From assembly GCA_910579265.1 (NCBI GenBank), contig CAJTTE010000003.1:1-64000 (forward strand): DNA of 64,000 nucleotides, given 5' to 3'. The notes beneath the pieces are model-generated. The model ran no database searches. It was not told where the DNA came from and saw only the letters and a list, made by a program, of their open reading frames with translations. The stretch's first letter is position 1. Every line of letters begins with the position of its first letter. Position numbers and translations under genes: made by a program. The DNA comes from an uncultured Ruminiclostridium sp. (lineage in GTDB: Bacteria; Bacillota; Clostridia; Oscillospirales; Ruminococcaceae). Shown here piece after piece: positions 1-8,414 of the stretch.

Positions 1-84
1 GGCTTTCTCTCAATATCTTTTTTTCGATTGTCCAATATCTATTGTAGCTCTACACAGGTTTAAGTCTTCTTTTTGAAAATCCAC

Positions 85-113
85 TTGAAATTGGATAAAA
101 GGCATGATATAAT
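85..113 (+). promoter_or_regulatory. sigma-A promoter of the nitroreductase gene
   Basis: TTGAAA at 85-90 and a perfect TATAAT at 108-113 are separated by exactly 17 bases, which fits a housekeeping promoter. Transcription would begin near 120, giving a leader of about 100 bases before the start at 218. No operator or riboswitch is evident in the leader. Confidence 0.7.
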
Positions 114-217
114 AATTTTAAGCGGTTTTAGCGTAAAAATATCAAGCCGCACTGCTTCGATAAGGCTTCGGCTTGATCTTGTATAATAATCTGCGTTATT
201 ATACTGAAGAGGTAATG

Positions 218-808
218 ATGATAAAAGAAATATACGACAGACGCAGTATCAGAAAATATAAAGATTTACCTGTTCCTAAAGAGCTGACGGAAAAAATAAT
301 TCGTGCCGGTATGCTTGCACCGTCTTCAAAGAACCGTCAGCCATGGAGCTTTATAGCCGTTTCGGGAAAAGCCAGAAACGACATGATCTCCGCTTTGAGG
401 ATCGGGCTCGAGCGGGAAAAAAACGATCCTTTTCTTCCGGAAAGCTCATTCTATATCGATGGCGCGGAGCATACGTTCAAAATTATGGAGCAAGCCCCCG
501 TAACCATTTTCATTATAAACAGAATGGGGGCTGATCTGAATAAACCTTTAACGGCTGAAGAACGAATTTACGAAATCTGCAATGCACAATCTATAGGCGC
601 TGCAATAGAAAATATGACCTTGGAGGCAACGAGCTTAGGTTTGGGCAGCTTATGGATTTGTGATATATTTTTTGCCTATAACGAGCTTAAGGAATGGCTT
701 GGCTGCGACGGAGAGCCGTTTGCCGCCTTAACTCTGGGATATGCCGATGAAAAGCCTCCGCAAAGGCCAAGATTAAATATTAACGAAATTCTCAGATGGG
801 TTGAATAA
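218..808 (+). CDS. nitroreductase family protein (FMN-dependent)
   Basis: Predicted FMN-containing, NAD(P)H-dependent cytosolic oxidoreductase. It opens with YDRRSIRKYKD, the classic nitroreductase N-terminus whose Arg/Ser residues contact the FMN phosphate. APSSKNRQPW follows near residue 35, and the C-terminal LGYADEKPP segment is also typical. Length, about 196 residues, fits small single-domain members. The reading frame is open back to an ATG at 173, but GAAGAGG at 206-212 lies correctly spaced for the ATG at 218 (215 is also possible), so the first residues of the longer version are probably untranslated. The substrate cannot be told from sequence. It stands alone behind its own promoter. 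Family confident, physiological role unknown. Confidence 0.88.
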   Translation: MIKEIYDRRSIRKYKDLPVPKELTEKIIRAGMLAPSSKNRQPWSFIAVSGKARNDMISALRIGLEREKNDPFLPESSFYIDGAEHTFKIMEQAPVTIFIINRMGADLNKPLTAEERIYEICNAQSIGAAIENMTLEATSLGLGSLWICDIFFAYNELKEWLGCDGEPFAALTLGYADEKPPQRPRLNINEILRWVE

Positions 809-965
809 GCAATTCTCCCGAAACCGAACCGCCATAATATTTATACTTCTGTTCCATGAATTATAAGAAAGCCTTTTCATCGGAGAAATCAGTACTACAA
901 TATTTCACGGTACTTTGGTTATACCCGGAATACTATAACTAACCGGATACAAAGCTTTTTATCAA

Positions 966-1144
966 GTCGTATCAGAAAAAAGCAAATTAATATAATTACG
1001 CCAAAAGCGCGGCTGTTTCAATAAAAAAGCGGAGAAATACGAGGATATTTCATAGTTATCCCTTTTGGACAATTGCCGGCATTCTTTAATGCAGACCGCG
1101 TCAGCAGTTAGTAAAAAACGTGCATTTGCGGCTTTTCATACAGT
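966..1144 (+). repeat. family C MITE-like element, copy 1
   Basis: About 179 bp related to the elements at 2511-2619 plus 4310-4387, 5009-5163 and 37086-37268. Shared landmarks in order are a GTATCnGAAAA end, AAGCGGAGAAATACGAG, TAGTTATCCC, CGGCATTCTTT, CAGTTAGTAAA and a CTTTTC-type terminus that is the inverse of the first end. No coding sequence. The stretch 809-965 before it shows nothing recognisable. Confidence 0.65.
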
Positions 1145-1199
1145 CCCCGATAATATTATTAAAATGGCGGTACAAAACCATGAAACCGTATTAAAAAAC

Positions 1200-1670
1200 A
1201 GTTGTAGATCATTTACAATAAAATTCTGCTTTTCCCTTCCCTGGTTGTTATATCGTTATAAAACAAAAAAAGTAAACGCTTAAGATAAGTCAATAAAATA
1301 TCTAAGGCTTTTAAAATTTGTACTTTTCCCTTGCACGAGATAGTTATAGCATAAAAAGAGCAAAGCAAAGCGAAGCGGAGCGATTCCAAAAAACGATAAA
1401 ACAACCACAGACATTAAAATCTATCCTTCCTCTTTCCTTCGTCTGAGGCTGTTATATCATAAAAGGAGCAAAGCGAAGCGGAGCGATTCCAAAAAAACGA
1501 TAAAACAACCGAAGACATTAAAATCCATCCCTCCTCTTTCCTTCGTCTGAGGTTGTTATATTATAAAAACAGCGCGGCAAAACAGATCTTTTCACTTGAA
1601 CCGTTAAAACTTTCTCGGATATTAAAAAGGTTTCTTATTTTTTCGCTGTCCGAGGTCGTTTTATTACAAA
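1200..1670 (+). repeat. hairpin-unit array 1 (two good units plus degenerate flanking units)
   Basis: Two well-conserved units have stems starting near 1400 and 1504 (period 104). Each carries a 13-base arm (AACAACCACAGAC, AACAACCGAAGAC), a roughly 27-base loop containing CCTCTTTCC, and a GTCTGAGG(C/T)TGTT arm, followed by a linker with AGCGAAGCGGAGCGATTCC. Pairing in these two units is imperfect. More decayed units can be traced at about 1200-1260, 1290-1350 and 1605-1665 through loop and arm remnants. The short open frames across it are made of repeat sequence and are not credible genes. The same unit occurs at 25505-26033 and 35430-35600. Confidence 0.7.
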
Positions 1671-1861
1671 ACCACGCGTGCTTTTTCGACAAAAATCTTT
1701 ATAAAATACACCGGTTCTCTTTTATCGGACAAAAGATCCGTCATAAATGTTTTGAGTGCAATAGATCATACATAAAAAGGCTTCAAATAATTTAAGGAAG
1801 TAAAATCGATTATCCGGCAATGCCGAATCCAATAATAAAAAATACCGTAAAGGAGTATAAT

Positions 1862-2341
1862 ATGAAACGTCAGGATTACATATCATGGGAAGAATATTTT
1901 ATGGGGGTGGCTCTGCTTTCCGCCCAGAGAAGCAAGGACAGTTCTACACAGGTAGGGGCATGTATAGTAAACCGTGACAGAAAGATACTTTCCGTAGGGT
2001 ATAACGGTATGCCGATAGGTTGCAGCGATGACGATATGCCATGGGAAAGAGAAGGTGAAATGCTGCATACCAAGTATGCCTATGTTTGTCATGCGGAGCT
2101 TAACGCCATTCTGAATAATGACGGCGGGTCTCTAAAAAATACTACAATTTATGTTACGCTCTTCCCCTGCAACGAATGCGCTAAGGCAATTATTCAGTCC
2201 GGCATACGCGAAGTAGTTTACCTCGACGACAAATACGGAGATACCGAAGCATCTCTTGCCGCAAAAAAAATGCTTGATATGGCAGGGATAAGGTATAGAA
2301 AATACGAAGTTACCGGTAAGGAAATCGCATTCAAGCTATAG
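1862..2341 (+). CDS. dCMP deaminase family protein
   Basis: Zinc-dependent deoxycytidylate deaminase, converting dCMP to dUMP for thymidylate synthesis in the cytosol; related to ComEB of bacilli. Visible motifs are the zinc ligand and proton-shuttle motif CHAELNAI (His77, Glu79), the two-cysteine motif PCNECAKAI (Cys103, Cys106), and an N-terminal DSSTQVGACIVN segment that belongs to this family rather than to tRNA or cytidine deaminases. About 159 residues, the usual length. The start at 1862 is chosen because AAGGAG at 1850-1855 precedes it with 6 bases spacing; the in-frame ATG at 1820 has no such site. A terminator follows directly, so the gene is monocistronic. Well supported. Confidence 0.92.
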   Translation: MKRQDYISWEEYFMGVALLSAQRSKDSSTQVGACIVNRDRKILSVGYNGMPIGCSDDDMPWEREGEMLHTKYAYVCHAELNAILNNDGGSLKNTTIYVTLFPCNECAKAIIQSGIREVVYLDDKYGDTEASLAAKKMLDMAGIRYRKYEVTGKEIAFKL

Positions 2342-2359
2342 ATCAGACATAATAAACAC

Positions 2360-2391
2360 AAAAAGCGGCTGTATTTCTACAGCCGCTTTTT
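2360..2391 (+). terminator. intrinsic terminator after the dCMP deaminase gene
   Basis: AAAAGCGGCTGTA and TACAGCCGCTTTTT form a perfect long stem with a four-base loop and a T-rich 3' arm, 18 bases after the stop codon. The A-rich 5' arm could let it work in both directions. Confidence 0.85.
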
Positions 2392-2510
2392 AAAATGGAT
2401 TTTATGATTTTATATTTCCCGTACTGCTTTACATAAGCCGAAAATCATGTCCTCAAAGAAGTAAGACAAGTGCCATAGAATATGACAAAAAGCAAAGCGG
2501 TTTATTTTTG

Positions 2511-2619
2511 GGAGTATCTGAAGACAAAGCAAAAATGTACGATTATTGCGATTATAATAAAGCGCGGCGATTTTAAAAAAGCGGAGAAATACGAGGATAT
2601 TTCTTAGTTATCCCTTTGA
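2511..2619 (+). repeat. family C element, 5' half of a copy split by an insertion
   Basis: Starts GGAGTATCTGAAGAC and runs through AAGCGGAGAAATACGAG to TAGTTATCCCTTTGA, matching the first 60 percent of the copies at 966 and 37086. It stops abruptly there. The missing remainder (GATAACCATCGGCATG through CTTTTCAGATAGC) is found at 4310-4387. The two halves together are 187 bp, the length of an intact copy. Confidence 0.7.
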
Positions 2620-2673
2620 GGTGCATAACCTTAGCCGTAAGCAGCACCTATGCTGACGTAAGGAGTATGCACA

Positions 2674-2836
2674 TGAATGATTACAGCAAGATCACAGGCC
2701 TTTTCTCCCGCCTATCAGTGGGGGAACGATAACAGGGACGGCGGCGAAAGCAATTCCATACGGTACCAAGAGAGCATTTGTCAAGGTGATTTTCTTCACC
2801 CAAAATATGAAAGCCCACGACAAACTGAAATATTGA
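2674..2836 (+). pseudogene. serine recombinase N-terminal fragment, frameshifted
   Basis: From an ATG at 2674, preceded by AAGGAG, the frame reads MNDYSKITGLFSRLSVG and hits a stop at once. A shift of frame then gives DNRDGGESNSIRYQ. Joined, these match the beginning of large serine recombinases of clostridial conjugative and mobilizable elements, where YxRLS holds the catalytic serine and the GESNSIxNQK segment follows. Only about 35-40 residues of a protein normally near 500 remain, then the similarity ends. It cannot be functional. The identification rests on the motif pattern, with no alignment run. Confidence 0.7.
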
Positions 2837-2837
2837 G

Positions 2838-3797
2838 TTATTCTTGACCAATTCCCATATCCCAAAGCTCGTCTACATAGCCGTCCACCCACTTGACGCC
2901 GTGGGCAAACCACTCCTGCTTTTTATCGTCCGGAGCGGGGGGCTTGAGAACCAACCGAGCCGGGGGTGCCTCGTAGATGTGGTCGAGCAGTTCCATGTCT
3001 TTCGGGTAGTGGAACCAGAGGGACAGCTCCGGACGGGAACACTCCCGCCGCCACAGGGCAAAATCGGGAAGAAAGTTTTTGTATACTGGTATCTTTAGAG
3101 TCCGAAAGGCATCCTCCGGCAGGAGAAGCTGGGCAAGACAGTAGAGTCCGTGGGCATAGGTACAGAAGGGACGTATCCCCAACACGGGCCGCTTCTCTTT
3201 GGGATAGCCTTTGCATACAGCCAAAAGGTCTTCACCAGCCCCGTTTACATCTCCCTTTGCCAAGTTCAGCAGGAACGAGACCATCGCTCTCTCCAATTGG
3301 TTGGGTTTCTTCCCCTCCAGGAATCGCTCTCCATTTGGGACAGCCCACGCCAGCAGGGCTTCATCCCTGTACCACAGACCCATCAGCACATGGGCGGCAG
3401 CAGGGAAAAAGGGGTTGTTATAGTTCTTTACCCGGGCCAGTACAGGGGGAAGAATACGCTCTATAGCTGAAATGTTTCCGCAAAGAAGGCACTCCAGGGC
3501 ACAGTGGACGTTCTTCTCATAGGTATAGCCCCCGTAGATGACAGGCATCATGGCGCTTTTGCTCCGCTGGTTTATGACCCGGCAGAGACCGGGCCAGTCC
3601 TCCTTTTGGATACATTCCTCTGTCCAGGCATTCCAGTCCTCCGGCTCCGGGGCCAGAGAGGAGACAAAGGTCATCTGGTTGTGGAACAGGTATCGCAGAC
3701 GCTCCTTAGACTCCGGCTCCTTGCCTTGATAGGTAAATTTCGCCATGATTTTTTGATATTTTTCCCGCAGAACTGCAAGATCAGTCTGCAACTCCAT
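2838..3797 (-). CDS. hypothetical protein, cargo of the mobile-element remnant (possible Imm49-like immunity protein)
   Basis: Intact 319-residue, soluble, largely helical-looking protein without signal peptide or membrane segment. It is rich in Trp, Leu and Cys-containing stretches such as CALECLLCGN, and has a repeated Ala/Leu-rich alpha pattern. A GGGAGG ribosome site lies 9 bases before the ATG at 3797. GC content and codon use (many CTG/GCC-type codons in the sense strand) differ sharply from neighbouring genes, consistent with arrival on the surrounding element. The overall look recalls Imm49-type immunity proteins, all-helical proteins found as orphan antidotes in Firmicutes, but I cannot point to a diagnostic motif, so that name is a guess. 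No toxin partner is adjacent. Confidence 0.6.
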   Translation of the reverse strand: MELQTDLAVLREKYQKIMAKFTYQGKEPESKERLRYLFHNQMTFVSSLAPEPEDWNAWTEECIQKEDWPGLCRVINQRSKSAMMPVIYGGYTYEKNVHCALECLLCGNISAIERILPPVLARVKNYNNPFFPAAAHVLMGLWYRDEALLAWAVPNGERFLEGKKPNQLERAMVSFLLNLAKGDVNGAGEDLLAVCKGYPKEKRPVLGIRPFCTYAHGLYCLAQLLLPEDAFRTLKIPVYKNFLPDFALWRRECSRPELSLWFHYPKDMELLDHIYEAPPARLVLKPPAPDDKKQEWFAHGVKWVDGYVDELWDMGIGQE

Positions 3798-4309
3798 TTA
3801 TTGTTCCTCCCGGAAATTGTTCTGCATCAATCACGATTTGTTGGGTTGTTCCGGCTAAAGCATAGCATAAAACCGACCAGCGTTCAACTCCACATTGTAG
3901 GGCTTTCACCTACCTTGCAAGCAGTGCATTTGTTCCCACAAATGCTCGAAACAGACGTTCAGCGCGGCCACCGAAAACGGGGAACAGGATTTAACAAGCC
4001 TATCCCCGCTTTCGTCCGCTTCATTCTGACGGCAAAACCGTCTACAATACTGCGGCGGTTGTCGGTAGGTTTTACGGCGGCTCCGCCCCCGCACCCCGAC
4101 CTCTCCCAAAGAATAGGATGGGATGTTACGCAACAGGGCTTGAAAAGACATGATTTTTAAGGTGTTTCAGACGCGAAAATCCACAGGGCAAGGGTTTTCC
4201 CGCGAAAACGGCCTCTAACCGTCCGCAGGCGCGTTTTGCGCCCTTTCTCCCTGCCCCGCTGAAAAGTGTCCGTCAATAACTAAAAATCACTTGACAAAAC
4301 GCTTCATAG

Positions 4310-4387
4310 GATAACCATCGGCATGCTTAGACGTGCATATCGTCCGCAGTTAGCGGATATTGTACAGCTTGCGGCTTTTCAGATAGC
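4310..4387 (+). repeat. family C element, 3' half of the split copy
   Basis: Begins GATAACCATCGGCATG and ends GGCTTTTCAGATAGC, corresponding to the second part of the element at 37086-37268 and continuing the half at 2511-2619. The terminal CTTTTCAGATAGC is the inverse of the GTATCTGAA end of the 5' half. Between here and 4562 lies AT-rich sequence with no gene. Confidence 0.68.
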
Positions 4388-4561
4388 TTCTAATAATAAA
4401 ACCCTATCGGTTAAAAATTCAGCGGCAAAACACCATTATAAAAGTCTTACGCGTCATTCCCGCATTTGTTCCGCAATACCAAGCCGAAAATTTATTACCA
4501 GCTTCGGCCGGCGCTTTAAAAGCAAAAGTATTAATAATTTTAATATTATTCGGATTTATCA

Positions 4562-4798
4562 TTATTCCCCGCGCTTTTGAATGATCTCAGCCATTTCGCC
4601 CACATTCTTCATGCCGCTTACCTCACCCATAGTAAAGCGCACCTTAAATTCGCTCTCCACAGCGTCGATAAGGGTGATATGATTAAGACTGTCCCAATCC
4701 TCGATATCATCGGCTGTAGTCTCTGCGCTTACCTCTATGGAATCATCGTCAAATACATCACGGAAAACCTCGTTTAATCTGCTGTAAATCTCGTCCAT
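4562..4798 (-). CDS. acyl carrier protein
   Basis: Small acidic four-helix carrier protein of about 78 residues. The phosphopantetheine attachment serine is Ser37 in EDWDSLNHITL, the DSL motif at the start of helix 2. It should carry an activated acyl group as a thioester for a partner enzyme. It is the last gene of a minus-strand cluster with an FkbH-like protein and three DHHW proteins, so it is probably a dedicated carrier rather than the fatty-acid synthesis ACP. The start at 4798 is preceded by GAAAGGA; the upstream in-frame TTG at 4819 overlaps that site and is rejected. No phosphopantetheinyl transferase or carrier-charging ligase lies nearby. Confidence 0.88.
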   Translation of the reverse strand: MDEIYSRLNEVFRDVFDDDSIEVSAETTADDIEDWDSLNHITLIDAVESEFKVRFTMGEVSGMKNVGEMAEIIQKRGE

Positions 4799-5008
4799 TT
4801 TTAAAAGCTGTCCTTTCAAATAATTTTAATATGATATCGTTCCGAATCAATAAAATAATCCACGATACAATTTCTCCTTACTTAAGAAACCGTCCGCCAA
4901 TAAACTCAGCGCTTTTCGGCAAAAATGTAAAAACACCCGCCGTTACAGCATAATCAATGCGCCGCGCCTATGTTGACAATAAATCTGCTTCATGGATTTT
5001 CGGATCAG

Positions 5009-5163
5009 GGCGTATCTGAAAAAAGGCAATTTTGTACGGCTTCGCTGAATAAGTGGGGATTTCAGGAAAAAGGCGGAGAAGCATAGCAATACTTCAAGCT
5101 TTTTTGACGCACAAAACACCCTCAGTTGATAGAAATTGTGCAAATTGAAACTTTTCAGATAGC
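5009..5163 (+). repeat. family C MITE-like element, copy between fkbH-like and ACP genes
   Basis: Runs from GGCGTATCTGAAAA to CTTTTCAGATAGC, near-perfect inverted ends, 155 bp. The interior is more diverged than in the copies at 966 and 37086 but keeps AAGGCGGAGAA and the CTCAGTTGATAG region. It ends about 20 bp short of the stop codon of the FkbH-like gene (5183), so it sits in the transcribed spacer of the operon. Confidence 0.65.
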
Positions 5164-5182
5164 TTACGATATCTATTTTACA

Positions 5183-6949
5183 TCAATTCACCGCAATATG
5201 CAAGTTTTTATTTTGATATCCTTCAGTAAACAATCTCCATTTGGTGTTTCCCTCATTGTCCTCCCGGATTTTATCAAATCCGAATTCGGCAAAAAGCTCC
5301 CTGACCATTCCGTTTTTGGCAGTAGGATAATAATTTCCCGTTATTTCGGTAATACCCTGTGATTTTGCTTTCCTTACCAGCTCGTCCAGCATGGCATACT
5401 CCATATCTCTTTTCAGTACGCGGCAGCTCATAAGCCAAAGCTCGATATCAAGCGACCGGTCATGCTTTTTTCCGATAACGACGCTTACAATACCATTGTC
5501 GCCGAATTTATCCTCAAGCCTGCCACAAAGCCTTATATAATCGGAGCTGTTATAGGTACGCTCCATTTCCGCGGGAGTGAAGCGCTTTGTAGTAACGTTG
5601 AACTGATTGCTTTTATTAGTAAGTTGAGTAATCCTCACAAGATTTATCGGAGAAAAATCATCTATCTCCGCCTTCATTTCAAGGCTGTCCAAGTATTCTC
5701 CGTAGTCTGCAAAGGACGACTGCATCTTCACTCTTTCAGCGTTTTGCTTATACATTTCTCCGCGCTTTAGATCATCCTCGGAAAAGTTCGTTACCTCAAA
5801 GTATCCGCCCTTGTCAAGAGTACGGATATATTTTTCGATCCCGTCCATAGGCGGCGCTTCGACCGGAAGGGTACCCTTTACGATTTCTCTCTCGGCAGGG
5901 TTATCATCAACAAATACAATACTCTCGGGCAGCAAATTAAGCTCTTTGGCCGTCTGCTCTATATTCATGCTCTTAGGCTCCCAATTTGCTTTTATGATTG
6001 TAAAGTCATCGGGTCTTAGAACTCCGTCGGGATGATTTAATCCGGCAATTGCATTTTCCTCGTCATTTTTTGAGCAAACGGTGAGAAGCACGCCCAACTG
6101 CTTCTGCGCCTTAATATATGACTGGAACTCACAATAAGCCTGTCCCAAAGGCACCTCCTGCCCCACCGCGATCCCCTCAACACCGTCGTCTCCCACGACA
6201 CCGCCCCAAAGGGTATTGTCGAGATCAAGGGCCAGAACCTTTTTATTCTTTCCGAGAAGAGATGCGAAGATCTTGGATAAGCTGAAAGAAAATTCGGGAA
6301 TAAGCGGCACCGCTAACGCATATTTGTACATATTCCAATAAAGAGGATCAGCCCATTTCTCAAGGCCAAGACTTGCGCTTAAATAATTTATATCATGAAT
6401 AAAAAAATTATCATGTGTCGAAGCATAGCTGTAAAACCCCTCATTGAGCACGGTAACAAAACGTACCCTGCCATGGATATCAACACAGTCCTTATTTCCC
6501 AAAAGCCTCCAATAAGGCATCTCCATATTGTTCTGTATTACGGGACAGCCTATGTCCTCCCGAAGCTTGTCCCACATAGATGTAAAATGCTTTAGCTGAA
6601 CTCCCGCCAGCTCCTCCGTCTCATCCTTGCTCATGCTCATTTCGGGGTATCGTGAAATATTCCTGTTGGACGTATGGATAAATATAAAATCCGGCTTGAA
6701 ATCTCTCAGCTCTTGCCCGAACATTGCATCCTGCCAGTATTGATTGTATTCGCTTTGATAAAATTCCGCCTTTATTCCGTACCAAAGCAAAAACAGCTCT
6801 AACTGATCCACGATCGCATTGGTGGTCGAACCTCCGAGCACCGCGATTTTCTTTTCAATTCTATTAGTACCGTCGGAAAGCAGCTGACGCTTCAGCGACT
6901 TTTGTTTTTTAGTAATTACGGCACAGTCAAAGGGATAGAAATTCGGCAT
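5183..6949 (-). CDS. FkbH-like HAD-IIIC family protein
   Basis: 588-residue protein. The N-terminal half is SGNH-like with a GGSTTN motif near residue 39. A HAD domain carries LDLDNTLWGG (nucleophile Asp near residue 242) and VFVDDNPAERE (near 350), followed by a GNAT-like C-terminus. FkbH proteins dephosphorylate or load short acyl units such as glyceryl groups onto an acyl carrier protein, and an ACP gene is the next gene downstream (4562-4798). AAGGAG stands 5 bases before the ATG at 6949. With the three DHHW proteins upstream, the cluster points to decoration of a surface polymer with a small acyl group, but no MBOAT acyltransferase is present in the window. The chemical unit is not predictable. 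Confidence 0.85.
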   Translation of the reverse strand: MPNFYPFDCAVITKKQKSLKRQLLSDGTNRIEKKIAVLGGSTTNAIVDQLELFLLWYGIKAEFYQSEYNQYWQDAMFGQELRDFKPDFIFIHTSNRNISRYPEMSMSKDETEELAGVQLKHFTSMWDKLREDIGCPVIQNNMEMPYWRLLGNKDCVDIHGRVRFVTVLNEGFYSYASTHDNFFIHDINYLSASLGLEKWADPLYWNMYKYALAVPLIPEFSFSLSKIFASLLGKNKKVLALDLDNTLWGGVVGDDGVEGIAVGQEVPLGQAYCEFQSYIKAQKQLGVLLTVCSKNDEENAIAGLNHPDGVLRPDDFTIIKANWEPKSMNIEQTAKELNLLPESIVFVDDNPAEREIVKGTLPVEAPPMDGIEKYIRTLDKGGYFEVTNFSEDDLKRGEMYKQNAERVKMQSSFADYGEYLDSLEMKAEIDDFSPINLVRITQLTNKSNQFNVTTKRFTPAEMERTYNSSDYIRLCGRLEDKFGDNGIVSVVIGKKHDRSLDIELWLMSCRVLKRDMEYAMLDELVRKAKSQGITEITGNYYPTAKNGMVRELFAEFGFDKIREDNEGNTKWRLFTEGYQNKNLHIAVN

Positions 6950-7172
6950 ACCTGCTCCTTGATAACATAATTATATTTTTTCTGCAAAAAGCCGTTATAA
7001 AAATTATTGAATCTTTCGGACTCGGTTAAAAACGGATCATCCCCATTATGCTTACCGGACATGTATGTCTGTTACCGGCAAACATAAAATTTAAGGGCGA
7101 TACATAAACTTGCCGCAGGCGTTAAAATCCGTTATGAACGTGTCTTTAATATATAAATTTTATTTATCGGCA

Positions 7173-8348
7173 TTACCCTACGACTTCTTCAACTTTTCCC
7201 ACATTTCCTCCCGCAGGCGTAAAAGTACAAACAGAAAAGAGCAGGTCCGTAGCTCCTACGTCTTTACAGAACTGAACGGCGTTAAGATCAAAATATCTTA
7301 CATCGCAGACATAAATAGTCTCGAAGCTTTGTGTAAGAAAAGGAATAACTCCGTTTCCATAGCTTTCCTTGAATACAACAAGGACCTTGCCGTTGCCGCA
7401 GTCGGTTTCGATTTTTGCGATCCTGTCATCGCTGCCCAGAAATGAGCAATAATACGCTCCCGCATCACGGGAAACAAACAAATCGCTTTCATATCCGTTT
7501 TTGAATGAGGTATCGTAATATGTTGTCTTTAACGATTCGTCATTCGGGGATATGTACATTGTAAAGGGTTCAGGATCGCTTCCCAGATTAGCGCTCTTTG
7601 AGTAATTGTAAAGAGAACCCATGTATCCCTCTTTAGTTACCTGCTTATAATCCGAAAGCGGCGCAAAGGTATCGGTAAAGCCCGCAGTCTCCGCAAAAGC
7701 CTTAGCGGCATAATAAGCACCCAGCGGCTGCCAGTGGTGATCCGTTCTTGTATAAATATATTCGTCTGTATGAGCCTTAAGAGATGAATAAACATCAATA
7801 TCGGTAATTCCCGAAAGACTTGATGAGACTCTGTCGATCTTTTCCTTCTGGCTGGCGGTAAAACCAGTTATGTCTTCCGGTACGTAGAATTCCGAGGATG
7901 TGGGAATAATCATATTATAAACATTGACTCCGCTTAAGGCATCGGCCGCCTTATTAAGCGCAGCCGAATATCTGTCGCAGTTTTCCTGCAATCCCCAGCA
8001 TCCCATCAGCCCCATATAATGTCCGTTTCTGCCTATGATCTTTATGCCGTTTGCTCCGTCCTCACGGTATGAATCCGGAACGTTCCCCGGAGCTTCGACA
8101 GGGGTTTTAATATCTTCTTCCGTTTTGGGCGCAGCCGTTTCGGAAACAGCGGTAGACTCCGAAACAAAATTATCGTCCGTGCTATGACTTTCCGTATTAC
8201 TCTCGGCCGCGGTGGGCGCCGAAGAAGAATCGGTCCCGTTTCCCGTACCCTCGGGAGCTCCTCCCTCGCTGCATCCGCCTAATAAAACGGCACTGCCGAG
8301 CGCCAAAGCCAAAGCAATAATTCTAAATTTATACGATTGCTTTTTCAT
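7173..8348 (-). CDS. DHHW family lipoprotein (AlgX/AlgJ-like SGNH acyltransferase domain), paralogue 3
   Basis: 391-residue secreted lipoprotein. The signal peptide ends in VLLGGCS, giving a lipidated cysteine near residue 26; then comes a Ser/Thr/Ala/Glu-rich spacer to about residue 100 and a catalytic domain. That domain has RTDHHWQPLGAYY (Asp203, His205) and FKESYGN, the probable nucleophile serine. The family is related to AlgX/AlgJ proteins that transfer acetyl groups to extracellular polysaccharide. It is the third of three adjacent paralogues (9866-11404, 8415-9629) and lacks the N-terminal membrane module of the first. AAGGAAGG lies upstream of the ATG. Compared with its siblings the DSYGN motif is changed to ESYGN, a conservative difference that may alter activity. 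Confidence 0.85.
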   Translation of the reverse strand: MKKQSYKFRIIALALALGSAVLLGGCSEGGAPEGTGNGTDSSSAPTAAESNTESHSTDDNFVSESTAVSETAAPKTEEDIKTPVEAPGNVPDSYREDGANGIKIIGRNGHYMGLMGCWGLQENCDRYSAALNKAADALSGVNVYNMIIPTSSEFYVPEDITGFTASQKEKIDRVSSSLSGITDIDVYSSLKAHTDEYIYTRTDHHWQPLGAYYAAKAFAETAGFTDTFAPLSDYKQVTKEGYMGSLYNYSKSANLGSDPEPFTMYISPNDESLKTTYYDTSFKNGYESDLFVSRDAGAYYCSFLGSDDRIAKIETDCGNGKVLVVFKESYGNGVIPFLTQSFETIYVCDVRYFDLNAVQFCKDVGATDLLFSVCTFTPAGGNVGKVEEVVG

Positions 8349-8414
8349 TTTTGATTATCCTTCCTTTTGTTGTTTTTTATCAGTATGTCAGTATCATAAT
8401 AACATCCGCATATT

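Larger units (their letters stand above)
2620..4309. mobile_element. decayed integrative/mobilizable element remnant
   Basis: About 1.7 kb, clearly GC-richer than its surroundings, inserted in the middle of a family C repeat. Near its left end is the frameshifted start of a serine recombinase gene, as expected for Tn4451/CTn-type elements. The middle carries one intact minus-strand gene (2838-3797). The right part (about 3880-4300) is GC-rich, with an 81-codon minus-strand frame (3906-4151) of a kind often seen as an unnamed small frame in clostridial conjugative elements; I do not call it a gene. Both junctions contain a GA dinucleotide (2618-2619 and 4310-4311), the crossover known for the TnpX family. 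No relaxase or replication gene remains. Confidence 0.65.

Noticed and set aside
1213..1404. 63-codon minus-strand open frame
   Set aside because: Composed of hairpin-unit repeat sequence; its counterpart in other arrays is not open.
3504..4160. 218-codon plus-strand open frame
   Set aside because: It is antisense to the end of the intact minus-strand gene and runs into GC-rich element sequence; no start signal or family features.
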